Source: Extensimonas soli (GTDB lineage Bacteria > Pseudomonadota > Gammaproteobacteria > Burkholderiales > Burkholderiaceae_C). From it: a stretch of 57,269 bases of DNA. Positions 19,485 to 28,210 of this stretch are shown here, piece after piece. The stretch is from NCBI RefSeq assembly GCF_029211265.1, contig NZ_JARGEL010000022.1, positions 1 through 57,269 of the forward strand, written 5' to 3'. Within the stretch, counting starts at the first letter, position 1, and each line of letters opens with the position of its first letter. The notes beneath the pieces are model-generated. The model ran no database searches. It saw only the letters and a list, made by a program, of their open reading frames with translations, and had not been told where the DNA came from. The position numbers and the translations under genes were made by a program.

Positions 19485-21242
19485 ATGAATCTGCCAGCCG
19501 ACACCTCCGTCCCTGCAACCTCCGCTGCCAGTGCGGACCAGCGCCCCGCCGACCCCGGACGCCGCAGCTTTGTGCGCCAAGTGGCCTGGGGCGGGGTCGC
19601 GCTCGGCACCTTGCCACTGACCGCCTGCGGTGGCGGCGATGGCGCACCGCCCGTGCAGTTTCTGCACGGCGTGGCCAGCGGTGACCCGCTGAGCGACCGC
19701 GTGATCCTGTGGACGCGCGTCACGCCGCCCGCGGGCGACACGCGCGACATTCCGGTGCAGTGGGAAGTGGCCAGCGATGCCGCCTTCACCACGCTCGTGG
19801 CGCAAGGCCAGGCCACGGCCGCTGCGGGTCGGGACTTCACCGTCAAGGTCGATGCCGCCGGGCTCAAGGCCGCCACCGGCTACTACTACCGTTTCCGCGC
19901 CTACGATGCCACATCGCCCACGGGACGCACACGCACCCTGCCCACGGGCAGCGTCGCGCAGGTCAAACTCGCGGTGTTTTCCTGTTCCAACTACCCCGCG
20001 GGCTACTTCAACGTCTATGCCGACGCCGCGCGCCGCAGCGACGTGGACGTCGCCGTGCACCTGGGCGACTACCTCTATGAATACGGCCGCGACGGCTATG
20101 CCTCGGCGCAGGCTGCGCAGCTCGGGCGGCTGGTGCAGCCTGCAGGCGAAATCCTCACCCTGGCCGACTACCGCCAGCGCTACGCGCAGTACCGCAGCGA
20201 CCCGGACTTGCAGGCGCTGCACGCCGCTTTGCCCATGATCGCCATCTGGGACGACCACGAGGTCGCCAACGACAGCTGGACCGGCGGCGCCGAAAACCAC
20301 CAGAGCGCGACCGAAGGCGACTACGCCACACGCAAGGCCGTGGCCCAGCAGGCCTACCACGAGTGGCTGCCCACGCGCAACGCCCAGCCCGCGCTGATTT
20401 ACCGCAGCTTCGCGTTCGGCGACCTGCTGGCGCTGCACATGCTCGACACGCGCCACATTGGGCGCGACAAACAGCTCGACTACACCCAGTTCATGACGCC
20501 CCAGGGCCTCGACGCCGCGGCCTTTACCGCGGCACTCAGCAATCCGACGCGCCAATTGCTCGGCACGCAGCAAACGCAATGGCTGCAGCAGCAGCTGGGC
20601 GCTTCGGCCGCAACCTGGCAGGTGCTGGGCCAGCAGGTGCTCATGGGCCGCATGAACGTGCCCGCGCCCATCCTCATGGACGTGCTGGCGCCGGGCAGCG
20701 GGGTCAGCGTGTCCACCTATGCGGCGCTGGTCGCCAAGGCCCAGCAAACCCCTGCCGCGCTCACGCCACAGGAGCAGGCCATCCTGGCGCAGCCAGCGAT
20801 TCCGTACAACCTCGACGCCTGGGACGGCTACGCCGCAGCGCGCGAAACCGTGCTGGGCATGGCCCGCGCACTGCAAAAAAACCTGGTGGTGCTGGCCGGC
20901 GACACGCACAACGCCTGGGCCAACGAGCTGCAAGACCTGCAAGGCAACCCCGTGGGCGTGGAGTTCGCCACCTCTTCCGTGAGCGCGCCGGGCTTCGAGG
21001 AAATCTTGCCCAAGGAGAACCCCGCGATGCTCGCCGGCGCCTTCCAGCAGCTCATCCCCACGCTGAAATACGCCGACACCTCACGCCGCGGCTACCTGCT
21101 GCTCACCGCCACCCCCAGCGAATGCCGCGGCGATTGGGTGTTCGTTGACACCATCACGAGCCACAACTACCACGCCAGCACGGACAAGTCGCTCAAGGTG
21201 CTGCCCGGCGCGGCGGGGCGCGGCCGGCTGGTCCCTGTCTGA
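19485..21242 (+). CDS. PhoD-type alkaline phosphatase/phosphodiesterase (Tat-exported)
   Basis: 585 aa. A twin-arginine signal (RRSFVRQVAWGG, residues 26-37) is followed by a hydrophobic stretch and LTAC (Cys48), so it may also be lipidated. The PhoD N-terminal domain has VASGDPLSDRVILWTRV. Metal motifs are VFSCSN, HLGDYLYEYG, WDDHEVANDSW and LAGDTHNAW. Family members use Fe/Ca and hydrolyse phosphate esters or diesters in the periplasm. No Pho box was recognised upstream. It is monocistronic, downstream of a MITE-like element and a repeat. Confidence 0.92.
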   Translation: MNLPADTSVPATSAASADQRPADPGRRSFVRQVAWGGVALGTLPLTACGGGDGAPPVQFLHGVASGDPLSDRVILWTRVTPPAGDTRDIPVQWEVASDAAFTTLVAQGQATAAAGRDFTVKVDAAGLKAATGYYYRFRAYDATSPTGRTRTLPTGSVAQVKLAVFSCSNYPAGYFNVYADAARRSDVDVAVHLGDYLYEYGRDGYASAQAAQLGRLVQPAGEILTLADYRQRYAQYRSDPDLQALHAALPMIAIWDDHEVANDSWTGGAENHQSATEGDYATRKAVAQQAYHEWLPTRNAQPALIYRSFAFGDLLALHMLDTRHIGRDKQLDYTQFMTPQGLDAAAFTAALSNPTRQLLGTQQTQWLQQQLGASAATWQVLGQQVLMGRMNVPAPILMDVLAPGSGVSVSTYAALVAKAQQTPAALTPQEQAILAQPAIPYNLDAWDGYAAARETVLGMARALQKNLVVLAGDTHNAWANELQDLQGNPVGVEFATSSVSAPGFEEILPKENPAMLAGAFQQLIPTLKYADTSRRGYLLLTATPSECRGDWVFVDTITSHNYHASTDKSLKVLPGAAGRGRLVPV

Positions 21243-21313
21243 GCCCTGGCGGCGGACGCGGCCGGGCCGCGCACCGGCACGGCGGCCGAGGCAGTGCGCG
21301 CACCGCTTCGCTA

Positions 21314-21360
21314 ATGATAGCTGCCAGGGCTTGATGGACACCGGCAAAGCGCCAAAAACG
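21314..21360. repeat. Dispersed comamonad-type intergenic repeat, copy 3
   Basis: TGATAGCTGCCAGGGCTTGAT...GCAAAGCGCCAAAAACG, closely similar to the copy at 19292. It lies in the gap between the convergent phosphatase and purH genes. Confidence 0.6.
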
Positions 21361-21384
21361 CTCTGAATCCATCGGCGCCACGAT

Positions 21385-21434
21385 GCGCCATCCTGCGCCA
21401 TCCTGCGCGATCCTGCGCCCTCTTGCGCCGTCCT
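21385..21434. repeat. 10-bp tandem repeat, five units
   Basis: Five consecutive 10-bp units related to GCGCCATCCT (two perfect, three with one to three changes) lie just after the 3' end of purH. It is a small minisatellite in the convergent intergenic region and could vary in copy number between strains. Confidence 0.75.
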
Positions 21435-21455
21435 GCACCGGCACAGCGCAGCGTC

Positions 21456-23054
21456 TCAATGCCGGAAATGCCGCACGCCCGTGAACACCATCGCGACACC
21501 TCGCTCGTTCGCGGCATCTATCACTTCCTGGTCGCGCATGGAGCCGCCGGGCTGGATCACGCAGCTCGCGCCCGCATCGACGACCACGTCGAGCCCGTCG
21601 CGGAACGGGAAGAACGCATCGCTCGCGACCGCCGTGCCCTGCAAACTCAGGCTCGCGGCCTGGGCCTTGATGCTGGCGATGCGCGCCGAGTCGAGCCGGC
21701 TCATCTGCCCCGCGCCCACGCCCATGGTCATGCCATCCTTGCAAAAGACGATGGCGTTGCTCTTGACGTACTTGGCCACGTTCCAGGCGAACAGCAGGTC
21801 TTGCAGCTGCGCGGGCGTGGGCTGCTTTTGCGTGACGACCTTGAGGTCGGCGAGCTGCAGCTCGTGGCTGTCGGCGGTCTGCAGCAGGATGCCCGAGCCC
21901 ACGCGCTTGGAGTCGATGGCGTTGCGGCCCTGCTCCCACGGGGTGCTGCCGCCCGGCGGCAGGGCGATCTGCATCAGGCGCACGTTGACCTTGGGGCGGA
22001 AGATTTCGAGCGCCTCGGGCGTGAAGTCGGGCGCCATCAGCACCTCGACGAACTGCTTGACCACGGCCTCGGCCGCGGCCTTGTCCACCGTGCGGTTGAA
22101 GGCGATGATGCCGCCGAAGGCGCTCGTCGGGTCGGTCTGGAAGGCTTTGGCGTAGGCCTCGTGCGCATCCTGGCCCACGGCCACGCCGCAGGGGTTGGCG
22201 TGCTTGACGATCACGCACGCGGGCTGCGCGAAGCTCTTGACGCATTCCCAGGCGGCGTCGGCGTCGGCGATGTTGTTGTAGCTCAGCTCCTTGCCCTGCA
22301 GCTGCCTGCCCGTGACGATGGCGCCGGGCGCGGGGTACAGGTCGCGGTACCAGGCGGCCTGCTGGTGCGCGTTTTCGCCGTAGCGCAGGTCCTGGATTTT
22401 GACGAACTGGCTGTTCGCCTGGTCGGGGAACAGCTTGCGTGCGGGCACGTAGGTTTCGCACAGCTTTTCGGGCTCGAACTGCACGCTCGAAAGGTAGTCG
22501 CTGATCGCGCCGTCGTACTGGCTGATGCGGTTGAACGCCGCCACCGCAAGGGCAAAGCGCAGCTGGTCCGAGAGCCTGCCCTGCGCCTGCAGCTCGGCGA
22601 GCACGCCCGCGTACTGGTCGGCCGCGGTGACCACGCCCACGTCCTGCCAGTTCTTGGCGGCGCTGCGCACCATGGCGGGGCCGCCGATGTCGATGTTTTC
22701 GATCGCGTCAGCCAGCGTGCAGCCGGCCTTGGCCACCGTGGCTTCAAACGGGTAGAGGTTGACCACGAGCAGGTCTATGGTGTCTATGCCGTGTTCCTTC
22801 AAAGCGGCCATGTGCGCCGGCAGGTCGCGGCGCGCGAGCAGGCCGCCGTGCACTTTGGGGTGCAGGGTCTTGACGCGGCCGTCGAGCATTTCGGGGAATT
22901 GCGTGACTTCGGCCACCTCGGTCACGGGCAGGCCTTGCTCGGCGAGCAGCTTGGCGGTACCGCCGGTGGACAGCAGGCGCACGCCCAGCGCGTGCAGCGC
23001 GCGGGCGAATTCGACGATGCCGGTTTTGTCGGAAACGGAGATCAGGGCGTTCAT
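21456..23054 (-). CDS. purH: Bifunctional AICAR transformylase/IMP cyclohydrolase
   Basis: 532 aa, last two steps of IMP synthesis. The N-terminal IMP cyclohydrolase (MGS-like) domain reads [15 protein letters not shown] and GGTAKLL, with [19 protein letters not shown]. The C-terminal AICAR transformylase domain includes KHANPCGVA and DAFFPFRD. The ATG at 23054 fits the family exactly. It lies 75 bp after fis on the same strand, the dusB-fis-purH order I know from beta-proteobacteria. Confidence 0.97.
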   Translation of the reverse strand: MNALISVSDKTGIVEFARALHALGVRLLSTGGTAKLLAEQGLPVTEVAEVTQFPEMLDGRVKTLHPKVHGGLLARRDLPAHMAALKEHGIDTIDLLVVNLYPFEATVAKAGCTLADAIENIDIGGPAMVRSAAKNWQDVGVVTAADQYAGVLAELQAQGRLSDQLRFALAVAAFNRISQYDGAISDYLSSVQFEPEKLCETYVPARKLFPDQANSQFVKIQDLRYGENAHQQAAWYRDLYPAPGAIVTGRQLQGKELSYNNIADADAAWECVKSFAQPACVIVKHANPCGVAVGQDAHEAYAKAFQTDPTSAFGGIIAFNRTVDKAAAEAVVKQFVEVLMAPDFTPEALEIFRPKVNVRLMQIALPPGGSTPWEQGRNAIDSKRVGSGILLQTADSHELQLADLKVVTQKQPTPAQLQDLLFAWNVAKYVKSNAIVFCKDGMTMGVGAGQMSRLDSARIASIKAQAASLSLQGTAVASDAFFPFRDGLDVVVDAGASCVIQPGGSMRDQEVIDAANERGVAMVFTGVRHFRH

Positions 23055-23072
23055 GGGCAGGTGCAGTTTGAG

Positions 23073-23120
23073 ATTGAAATCGGCCTATAGCGCAGGCGCA
23101 TCAAGCGCAAGCAGCTCTTA
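23073..23120. repeat. Dispersed comamonad-type intergenic repeat, copy 4
   Basis: GAAATCGGCCTATAGCGC...ATCAAGCGCAAGCAGCTCTTA fills the 75-bp gap between fis and purH, so it is probably transcribed within the operon. Confidence 0.6.
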
Positions 23121-23129
23121 ATACGATAG

Positions 23130-23366
23130 TCATTGGAGCAACTGGTGCTCCATGAGTTTTTTGCGCAGCGTGTTGCGGTTGAGCCCCAGCCACTCGGCGG
23201 CGCGCGACTGGTTGTGGCCGGTGTGCTCCATGACCACTTCGAGCAGCGGTTTTTCGACCACGCGCATCAGCATGTCGTACATGCCGTGGGGCGTCTCGCC
23301 GTCCAGGTCGCGCAAGTAGTTTTGCAGGTTTTCCCGCACGCAATCGGCAATCGATGGTTTGCTCAT
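23130..23366 (-). CDS. fis: Fis family DNA-binding protein
   Basis: 78 aa, short as in beta-proteobacterial Fis. The C-terminal helix-turn-helix reads GHNQSRAAEWLGLNRNTLRKKL, and the protein ends MEHQLLQ. It should act as a nucleoid-associated DNA-bending regulator. The ATG at 23366 overlaps the dusB stop by 4 bp (23363-23366), giving translational coupling as in the classic dusB-fis operon. Confidence 0.95.
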   Translation of the reverse strand: MSKPSIADCVRENLQNYLRDLDGETPHGMYDMLMRVVEKPLLEVVMEHTGHNQSRAAEWLGLNRNTLRKKLMEHQLLQ

Positions 23367-24421
23367 GCCGCCAGTCCCTCGGGTATGGATGTGTCTGTGT
23401 GATCTTGTCCGGCGTCGCCCCAGACCGCCGGCAGCCGGTCCATGCGCGCGGCCAATGCGTCCAGATAGTCTGCCACGGCCTGCCACTGCGTGGCGCAGTC
23501 CTGCGCGCTGTGGATGACCTGGCGCAAAGCTGCGCCGCCGGGCAGGGTGCGCGTGTACCAGACGATGTGCTTGCGCGCGCTGCGCACGCCGGTGTGCTCG
23601 CCGTAGAGCTGGTAATGGTCTTGCAGGTGCGCGAGCAGCAGCGTGCGCAGCTCGGCCACGAGCGGCGGCGCGAGCGGCTCGCCCGTGGTCAGGTAGTGGC
23701 CGATCTCGCGAAAAATCCAGGGCCGGCCCTGCGCCGCGCGGCCTATCATGAGCGCGTCGGCGCCGGTGTGGGCGAGCACGGCGCGCGCTTTGGCGGGCGA
23801 GTCTATGTCGCCGTTGGCGACCACGGGGACGCGCACGGCGGCCTTCACCGCGGCGATGGTGTCGTATTCGGCCGCGCCGCTGTAGCCCTGCTCGCGCGTG
23901 CGGCCGTGCACGGTGAGCATCTGCACGCCGGCGCTTTCGGCTGCGCGCGCGAGCGCCACGGCGTTGCGCTGCGCGGCCGACCAGCCGGTGCGCATCTTGA
24001 GCGTCACGGGCACGCTATGCGGCGCGCAGGCAGCGACCACGGCCTCGATGATCGCGAGCGCAAGCGGCTCGTCGCGCATGAGCGCGCTGCCGGCCCACTT
24101 GTTGCACACCTTCTTGGCCGGGCAGCCCATGTTGATGTCGATGATCTGCGCGCCGCGCTCGATGTTGTAGCGCGCCGCGTCGGCCATCATGGCCGCGTCG
24201 GTGCCCGCGATCTGCACCGCGATCGGCCCCGGTTCGCCCGTATGGTCGGCGCGCCGCGAGGTCTTGAGGCTGTCCCACAGATCGCGCCGCGAAGTCACCA
24301 TCTCGCTGACCGCGTAGCCCGCGCCGAAGTGGCGGCACAGCTGGCGAAAAGGTCTATCCGTCACCCCCGCCATGGGGGCGACGAACAAGCGGTTGGGCAG
24401 GTGGTAGGGGCCGATGTGCAT
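23363..24421 (-). CDS. dusB: tRNA-dihydrouridine synthase DusB
   Basis: 352 aa FMN enzyme reducing uridine in the tRNA D-loop. The N-terminus LFVAPMAGVTDRPFR, the catalytic-cysteine motif NMGCPAKKV, the HGRTREQGY segment and GADALMIGRAAQGRPW are diagnostic. I chose the ATG at 24421 (MHIGPYHLPN); the upstream extension to 24484 is not conserved. It is first in the dusB-fis-purH unit. Confidence 0.96.
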   Translation of the reverse strand: MHIGPYHLPNRLFVAPMAGVTDRPFRQLCRHFGAGYAVSEMVTSRRDLWDSLKTSRRADHTGEPGPIAVQIAGTDAAMMADAARYNIERGAQIIDINMGCPAKKVCNKWAGSALMRDEPLALAIIEAVVAACAPHSVPVTLKMRTGWSAAQRNAVALARAAESAGVQMLTVHGRTREQGYSGAAEYDTIAAVKAAVRVPVVANGDIDSPAKARAVLAHTGADALMIGRAAQGRPWIFREIGHYLTTGEPLAPPLVAELRTLLLAHLQDHYQLYGEHTGVRSARKHIVWYTRTLPGGAALRQVIHSAQDCATQWQAVADYLDALAARMDRLPAVWGDAGQDHTDTSIPEGLAA

Positions 24422-24607
24422 GGCAGCGCGCAATGGCAGTCGCAGTGACGCAGCAAAAAAAGAGGCGCGATTGTAGCTGCTCAAATTTTAGGCATTTTGC
24501 GGCAGCTGCCGTGCCTCGCGAATCCGCTGCGCCATGCTCGTTTTCCCGTAGACACGCCCGGCATCCGCGCACGGTGCGCCAGTGCAGCCTTCGCACCTGC
24601 CCCTACA
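24422..24607. other. Divergent intergenic region upstream of dusB
   Basis: 186 bp between dusB and the 158-bp element. It should hold the dusB-fis-purH promoter. I see no clear -35/-10 pair or further gene. The plus-strand frame open through it is continuous with the element and the yqaA fragment, but has no ribosome-binding site. Confidence 0.35.
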
Positions 24608-24773
24608 CTAGTGTAGTGTTCGACGCTATCTGCGACATAAAGCCGCGTCTTTTCGGCCCGGGCCGCGTTGCAAATCCTCGCGATACCACCCGGTATCGCT
24701 GCGGTTTGCGCCTTGCCCAGACCAAAAATCCATCGGTTTTATTTGTCGCATCAAGCATCAAACACTACACTCG
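24608..24773. mobile_element. MITE-like element, 158-bp type A, copy 2
   Basis: The element spans 24612-24769, in opposite orientation to copy 1 and about 97% identical by eye. Left flank CTAG (24608-24611), right flank CTCG (24770-24773). It ends 11 bp before the yqaA start codon, so it has replaced or supplies the upstream control region. On the plus strand its frame is stop-free and continuous with yqaA. Confidence 0.85.
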
Positions 24774-24780
24774 CGCCACC

Positions 24781-25528
24781 ATGCAAGCCTGGCTGCAACA
24801 CCTGCTCGAACTGCTCGCGCTGCCGCAATACGGCCTGGGCACGGTTTTCGTCGTCTCGTTCGTGTCCGCGACCTTGCTGCCCATGGGCTCGGAGCCTGCG
24901 GTGTTCGGGCTCATCAAGCTCAACCCTGCGCTGTTCTGGCCCACCATCCTCGTGGCCACGGCGGGCAACACGCTGGGCGGCGCGCTGAACTGGTGGTTGG
25001 GCCTGGGCACGCACAAAGCGGTGGACAAGGTGCGCGGCAGTGCGACCGAGCTGCGCGCGCTCGCATGGCTGCGGCGCTTTGGCCCGCGCGCCTGTGTGCT
25101 AGAGCCTATCTCGGTAGGGAACATGCCCCGCGTTGCGGTCAGGGGCGGATGGATGCAAGGCGCAGCGCGCCGTTCATGCTGCATGCCTGAACAAGCGCTG
25201 CAACGCCGCAGACGCCGCCCCTGACCGCAACCCGAAGGGCCATGGCCTTGCGCGCCCCTGGCGGTGTTACAGGTGGCTCGTGGAGCGCCGCTCCACGTCG
25301 CCCCCTGCGCCTAGCCAGGCATCGCGCAAGGCCATGGCGCGGGGTATGTTCCCTACCGAGATAGGCTCTCGGCTACCCATCGTCGGCGACCCGCTGTGCG
25401 CCGTGGCCGGCTGGATGCGGCTGCCGTTCTGGCCCTGCGTGGCGTACATGGCCGTGGGCAAGCTGCTGCGCTACCTGGTCATGACCGCGGTGCTGCTGTA
25501 CCTGCTGCCGCAGCCGTTTCACTGGTAG
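24781..25528 (+). pseudogene. yqaA: YqaA-family (DedA/VTT-like) membrane protein, interrupted
   Basis: The 5' part (24781-25099) encodes a YqaA-type start MQAWLQHLLELLALPQYG, then GNTLGGALNWWLG and LRRFGPRAC. The 3' part (25370-25528) resumes with LPIVGDPLCAVAGW and ends in a hydrophobic LRYLVMTAVLLYLL helix. Between them lies a 265-bp palindromic element. Translation from the start stops inside the element (TGA, 25222-25224) and the two parts are in different frames, so no intact protein can be made. A few codons at the junction (expected S-W before LP) also seem changed. The family is inferred to be an inner-membrane protein of unknown transport role. Confidence 0.85.
25099..25371. mobile_element. 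MITE-like element, 265-bp type, inserted in yqaA
   Basis: AGCCTATCTCGGTAGGGAACAT (25103 onward) is perfectly inverted at 25346-25367. Flanks are CTAG (25099-25102) and CTCG (25368-25371). Inside are GCAAGGCGCAG (25155-25165), a stem GTTCA/TGAAC (25172-25176 / 25188-25192) and TGCAACGC (25199-25206), the same box-hairpin-box order as in the 158-bp type. A second inverted pair (GGTCAGGGGCGG and its complement) surrounds this core. No transposase is encoded. Confidence 0.85.
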
Positions 25529-27446
25529 CAGCGCCCGGCCCGGCCTCCAAGAGCTGCGCCAACACGGCATCCCAATCGATCGGTTGCGTCGTGTCCAGGT
25601 GCAGCGTATGCGCCTCTTCCTGCGCCGACAGCGGCTGCGCCGAGGCCAGCTGCCGCTCCAGCACCGCGAGCGTGGCTTCGGACGCATCGCCGCCCGCCTG
25701 CTGGCGCTGGGTGATGCGCGCGCGCAGCACCTCGGGCGGCGCCTCGAAGGCCAGGATGCACCAGGGCACGCGCAGCTGCGCCGCGAGCGCGATGAAGCGC
25801 GCACGCTGGGCGCCGGCGAGCAGCGTGGCATCGACGAGCACCGGGTAGCCCGCCTGCAGCACCGCGCGCGCGAGTTCGGCCAGGCGCGCATAGGTGCGCT
25901 CGGTGGCCTCGGGCGTGTAGATGCCGCCGGGCACGGCCGCGCTCGCGTCCTCGGGCGCAAGGCCGAACAGGCGCTTGCGCTCCACGTCGGCGCGCACGCG
26001 CACCACGCCGCGCGCAAGCAGCGCCTGCGACTGCGTGGTCTTGCCCGCGCCGGAAAAGCCATGCGCAAGTGCCAGCCCACTGGGCCCTGGCGCGCTCAAG
26101 CGGGCCGCAAGCTGCACGTAGCGCTGCACTTCGCTCGCCGTTTCCAGTGCTGCGGCCTGTGCTTCGGCCTGTATTTCAGCCCCTGCCTGGACCTGCGCCA
26201 ACGACTGTGCTTCGCCCGCACGCGCGCCCGCCTCGGCGTGCAGTTGCGCGAGCCGCACCCCCGCGACGCGCGCGCGCACCAAGGCGCGATAGACGCAGTA
26301 GTAGCGCAGCAGCGCGAGCCCCGCGTAGTCGCCCGTGCGCTCGAGCCAGGCGTTGAGAAAGCGCCCGCCCAGGTCGGCGCGGCCATGCGCGTGCAAGTCC
26401 ATGACCAGAAAGGCCACGTCCGCCATCACGTCGATCCAGCGCAGCGCGGGGTTGAACTCGATGGCATCGAACAGCACCGGCACACCTTCGAGCAGCACCA
26501 GATTGCCCAGATGCAGGTCGCCATGGCATTCGCGCACCCAGCCTTGCTGCAGGCGCGCCGCGAACACCGGCGCGAGCGCCTCGCCCTGCGCCGCGCACCA
26601 CTGCGCAAGCGCCTGCACCGTGGGCGCGAGCGCAGGCAGCGCCGCCGCAGTCACGCTCTGCACGGCCTGCACGCACTCGGTGACGGGCGCGCGCACCGCG
26701 GCCGCGCTGCCCCAGCCTGCATCCGGCGCCGCCACCGCCGCGGCCGCGTGGAACTGCGCCACGTGCCGCGCCAGCGCGTCGATATGCGCCGGCAGCAGGC
26801 GCCCTTGTGCGAGCATCGCCGCGAGCAGCTCGTCCTGCGCAAACCGCCGCATGTGCACGGCGTGCGCCAGCGCCTGCAGGCCGAGCACATCGGCCTCGGC
26901 CGCGGGCAGCACGCGCAAGCCGCCCAGCAGCCTGTCGGACTTTGGAATCGTCGGCTGCGAATGCGCCGCAGCGGCCCATTTTTTACCGTCTTCTTGCCCC
27001 ATAGTCCCGCTATGGGGCGGCGAATCCGGCAAAAACTGGCCTCGCCGGGGCGCATTCTCGCTTTCGACGCCCAAAGTCCGACAGGCTCCTAGCCCCTGCA
27101 CTTCGGATTGGGCATCGCCCTCGACCACCGCCACCACGTCCAGATAAAGCTGCGGCGCCGTGCGCCGGTTGATGCGCAGCTCTTCCTCGCAGGCCGCGCG
27201 CCGCAGCGCCGCGGTGCTGAAGTCGAGGAATTCGAGCTTCAGCGGCTTTTTGAACTTGTACACATGCTCGCCCACGAGCAGCAGCCACGAGATATGCGTC
27301 TGCAGGCGCTCCACGCTAGCAGCCTGGCCAAAGGCCTGCGGCTGGCGCTGCAGGCGCTCGAGCAAGGCCTGGGCTTGCTGGAAGGCATCGAGGGGATCGC
27401 TGAGCATGGCATGGTCTCGGCCGTGAAGGTCGGCGGATTTTTGCAT
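25479..27446 (-). CDS. Two-domain kinase: aminoglycoside-phosphotransferase-like plus P-loop kinase
   Basis: 655 aa. The N-terminal APH-like domain has ISWLLLVGEHVYKFKKP, then CHGDLHLGNLVLLEG and LFDAIEFNP for the catalytic loop and metal site. The C-terminal P-loop domain has GFSGAGKTTQSQALL (Walker A) and LVDATLLAGAQR, like gluconate/zeta-type kinases. This fusion is widespread in proteobacteria, with unknown substrate. Residues about 119-173 derive from a 161-bp palindromic element inserted in frame. The ATG at 27446 was chosen; 27407 and a GTG at 27470 are alternatives, none with a good ribosome-binding site. Its 3' end overlaps the broken yqaA on the opposite strand. Confidence 0.85.
   Translation of the reverse strand: MQKSADLHGRDHAMLSDPLDAFQQAQALLERLQRQPQAFGQAASVERLQTHISWLLLVGEHVYKFKKPLKLEFLDFSTAALRRAACEEELRINRRTAPQLYLDVVAVVEGDAQSEVQGLGACRTLGVESENAPRRGQFLPDSPPHSGTMGQEDGKKWAAAAHSQPTIPKSDRLLGGLRVLPAAEADVLGLQALAHAVHMRRFAQDELLAAMLAQGRLLPAHIDALARHVAQFHAAAAVAAPDAGWGSAAAVRAPVTECVQAVQSVTAAALPALAPTVQALAQWCAAQGEALAPVFAARLQQGWVRECHGDLHLGNLVLLEGVPVLFDAIEFNPALRWIDVMADVAFLVMDLHAHGRADLGGRFLNAWLERTGDYAGLALLRYYCVYRALVRARVAGVRLAQLHAEAGARAGEAQSLAQVQAGAEIQAEAQAAALETASEVQRYVQLAARLSAPGPSGLALAHGFSGAGKTTQSQALLARGVVRVRADVERKRLFGLAPEDASAAVPGGIYTPEATERTYARLAELARAVLQAGYPVLVDATLLAGAQRARFIALAAQLRVPWCILAFEAPPEVLRARITQRQQAGGDASEATLAVLERQLASAQPLSAQEEAHTLHLDTTQPIDWDAVLAQLLEAGPGAATSETAAAAGTAAPRS
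26924..27092. mobile_element. MITE-like element, 161-bp type B, in frame inside the kinase gene
   Basis: CAGCCTGTCGGACTTTGG (26928 onward) is inverted at the other end, apart from one terminal change. Flanks are CCAG (26924-26927) and CTAG (27089-27092). The insert with one tetramer is 165 bp, exactly 55 codons. On the gene's strand it encodes ACRTLGV...PTIPKSDRLL without a stop. An internal stem GCCCCATA/TATGGGGC pairs perfectly. Another full copy lies at 49051-49219 and a 71-bp derivative at 33990-34068. Confidence 0.9.
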
Positions 27447-27661
27447 GGGATCGCGCTGCGCCCGCTGCACGCACGCCGGGCGTGAAGCATCTGCCTTGCC
27501 CGCGGCAGCCGCAACGGGGCCGCGCCACCGAACCAGCGCCGAACCAGCGCCAAAGCGGGCTCGTTAGAATTTGCAACCCTTTGGGTTCGGTGCCTGCGGT
27601 CAACCAATGGTTTGCTCGCCCCGGCCTCCAAAGCAGACCCACCAAGCCCCCACGTGGCGAC

Positions 27662-28210
27662 ATGCCTACCCTTTCCGCGAGCAATCCATCGAGCACCCCG
27701 CCCCCGCGCCGCCCGTCTCGGCCCGGTGTGGGCTTTTTGCTGCTGCATCCGGCGCATTTCCTTGCGCTGGGCGCAGGCGCGGGGCTGAGCCGCGTTGCGC
27801 CGGGCACGGTGGGCACGTTCTGGGCCTGGCTCAGCTACCTGGTGCTGCAGCAGTGGCTGGGCACCATGCAGATCGGCCTGCTGATCGCCGCGAGCGCCGT
27901 GCTCGGCTGGTGGGCCTGCACACTGACTGCGCGGCACCTGGACGTGGCCGATCCGCCCGCCGTGGTCTGGGACGAGATCGTGGCGTTCTGGCTCGTGCTG
28001 TGGCTGGCCATGCCGATGGGCGGCTGGGGGCAGTTCTGGGCCTTCGTGCTGTTTCGCTTTTTCGACGCCGCCAAGCCCGGCCCCGTGGGCTGGGCCGACC
28101 GCGTGTGCAAGGGATTGGGCTGGCGCGGCGGCTTCGGCATTTTGTGGGACGACTTCGTCGCGGCGTTTTGCACGCTGTTCGTGATCGCGCTCTGGAGGTT
28201 CTTCGCATGA
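27662..28210 (+). CDS. pgpA: Phosphatidylglycerophosphatase A
   Basis: 182 aa inner-membrane enzyme dephosphorylating phosphatidylglycerol phosphate. Family features are HPAHFLALGAGAGLSRVAPGTVGT, VVWDEIVAFW and RFFDAAKPGPVGWADR. Several hydrophobic helices are present. The ATG at 27662 (MPTLSASNPS) is favoured; the upstream frame is not conserved. The stop overlaps the cinA start (ATGA, 28207-28210). thiL, often upstream in beta-proteobacteria, is not seen here. Confidence 0.93.
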   Translation: MPTLSASNPSSTPPPRRPSRPGVGFLLLHPAHFLALGAGAGLSRVAPGTVGTFWAWLSYLVLQQWLGTMQIGLLIAASAVLGWWACTLTARHLDVADPPAVVWDEIVAFWLVLWLAMPMGGWGQFWAFVLFRFFDAAKPGPVGWADRVCKGLGWRGGFGILWDDFVAAFCTLFVIALWRFFA

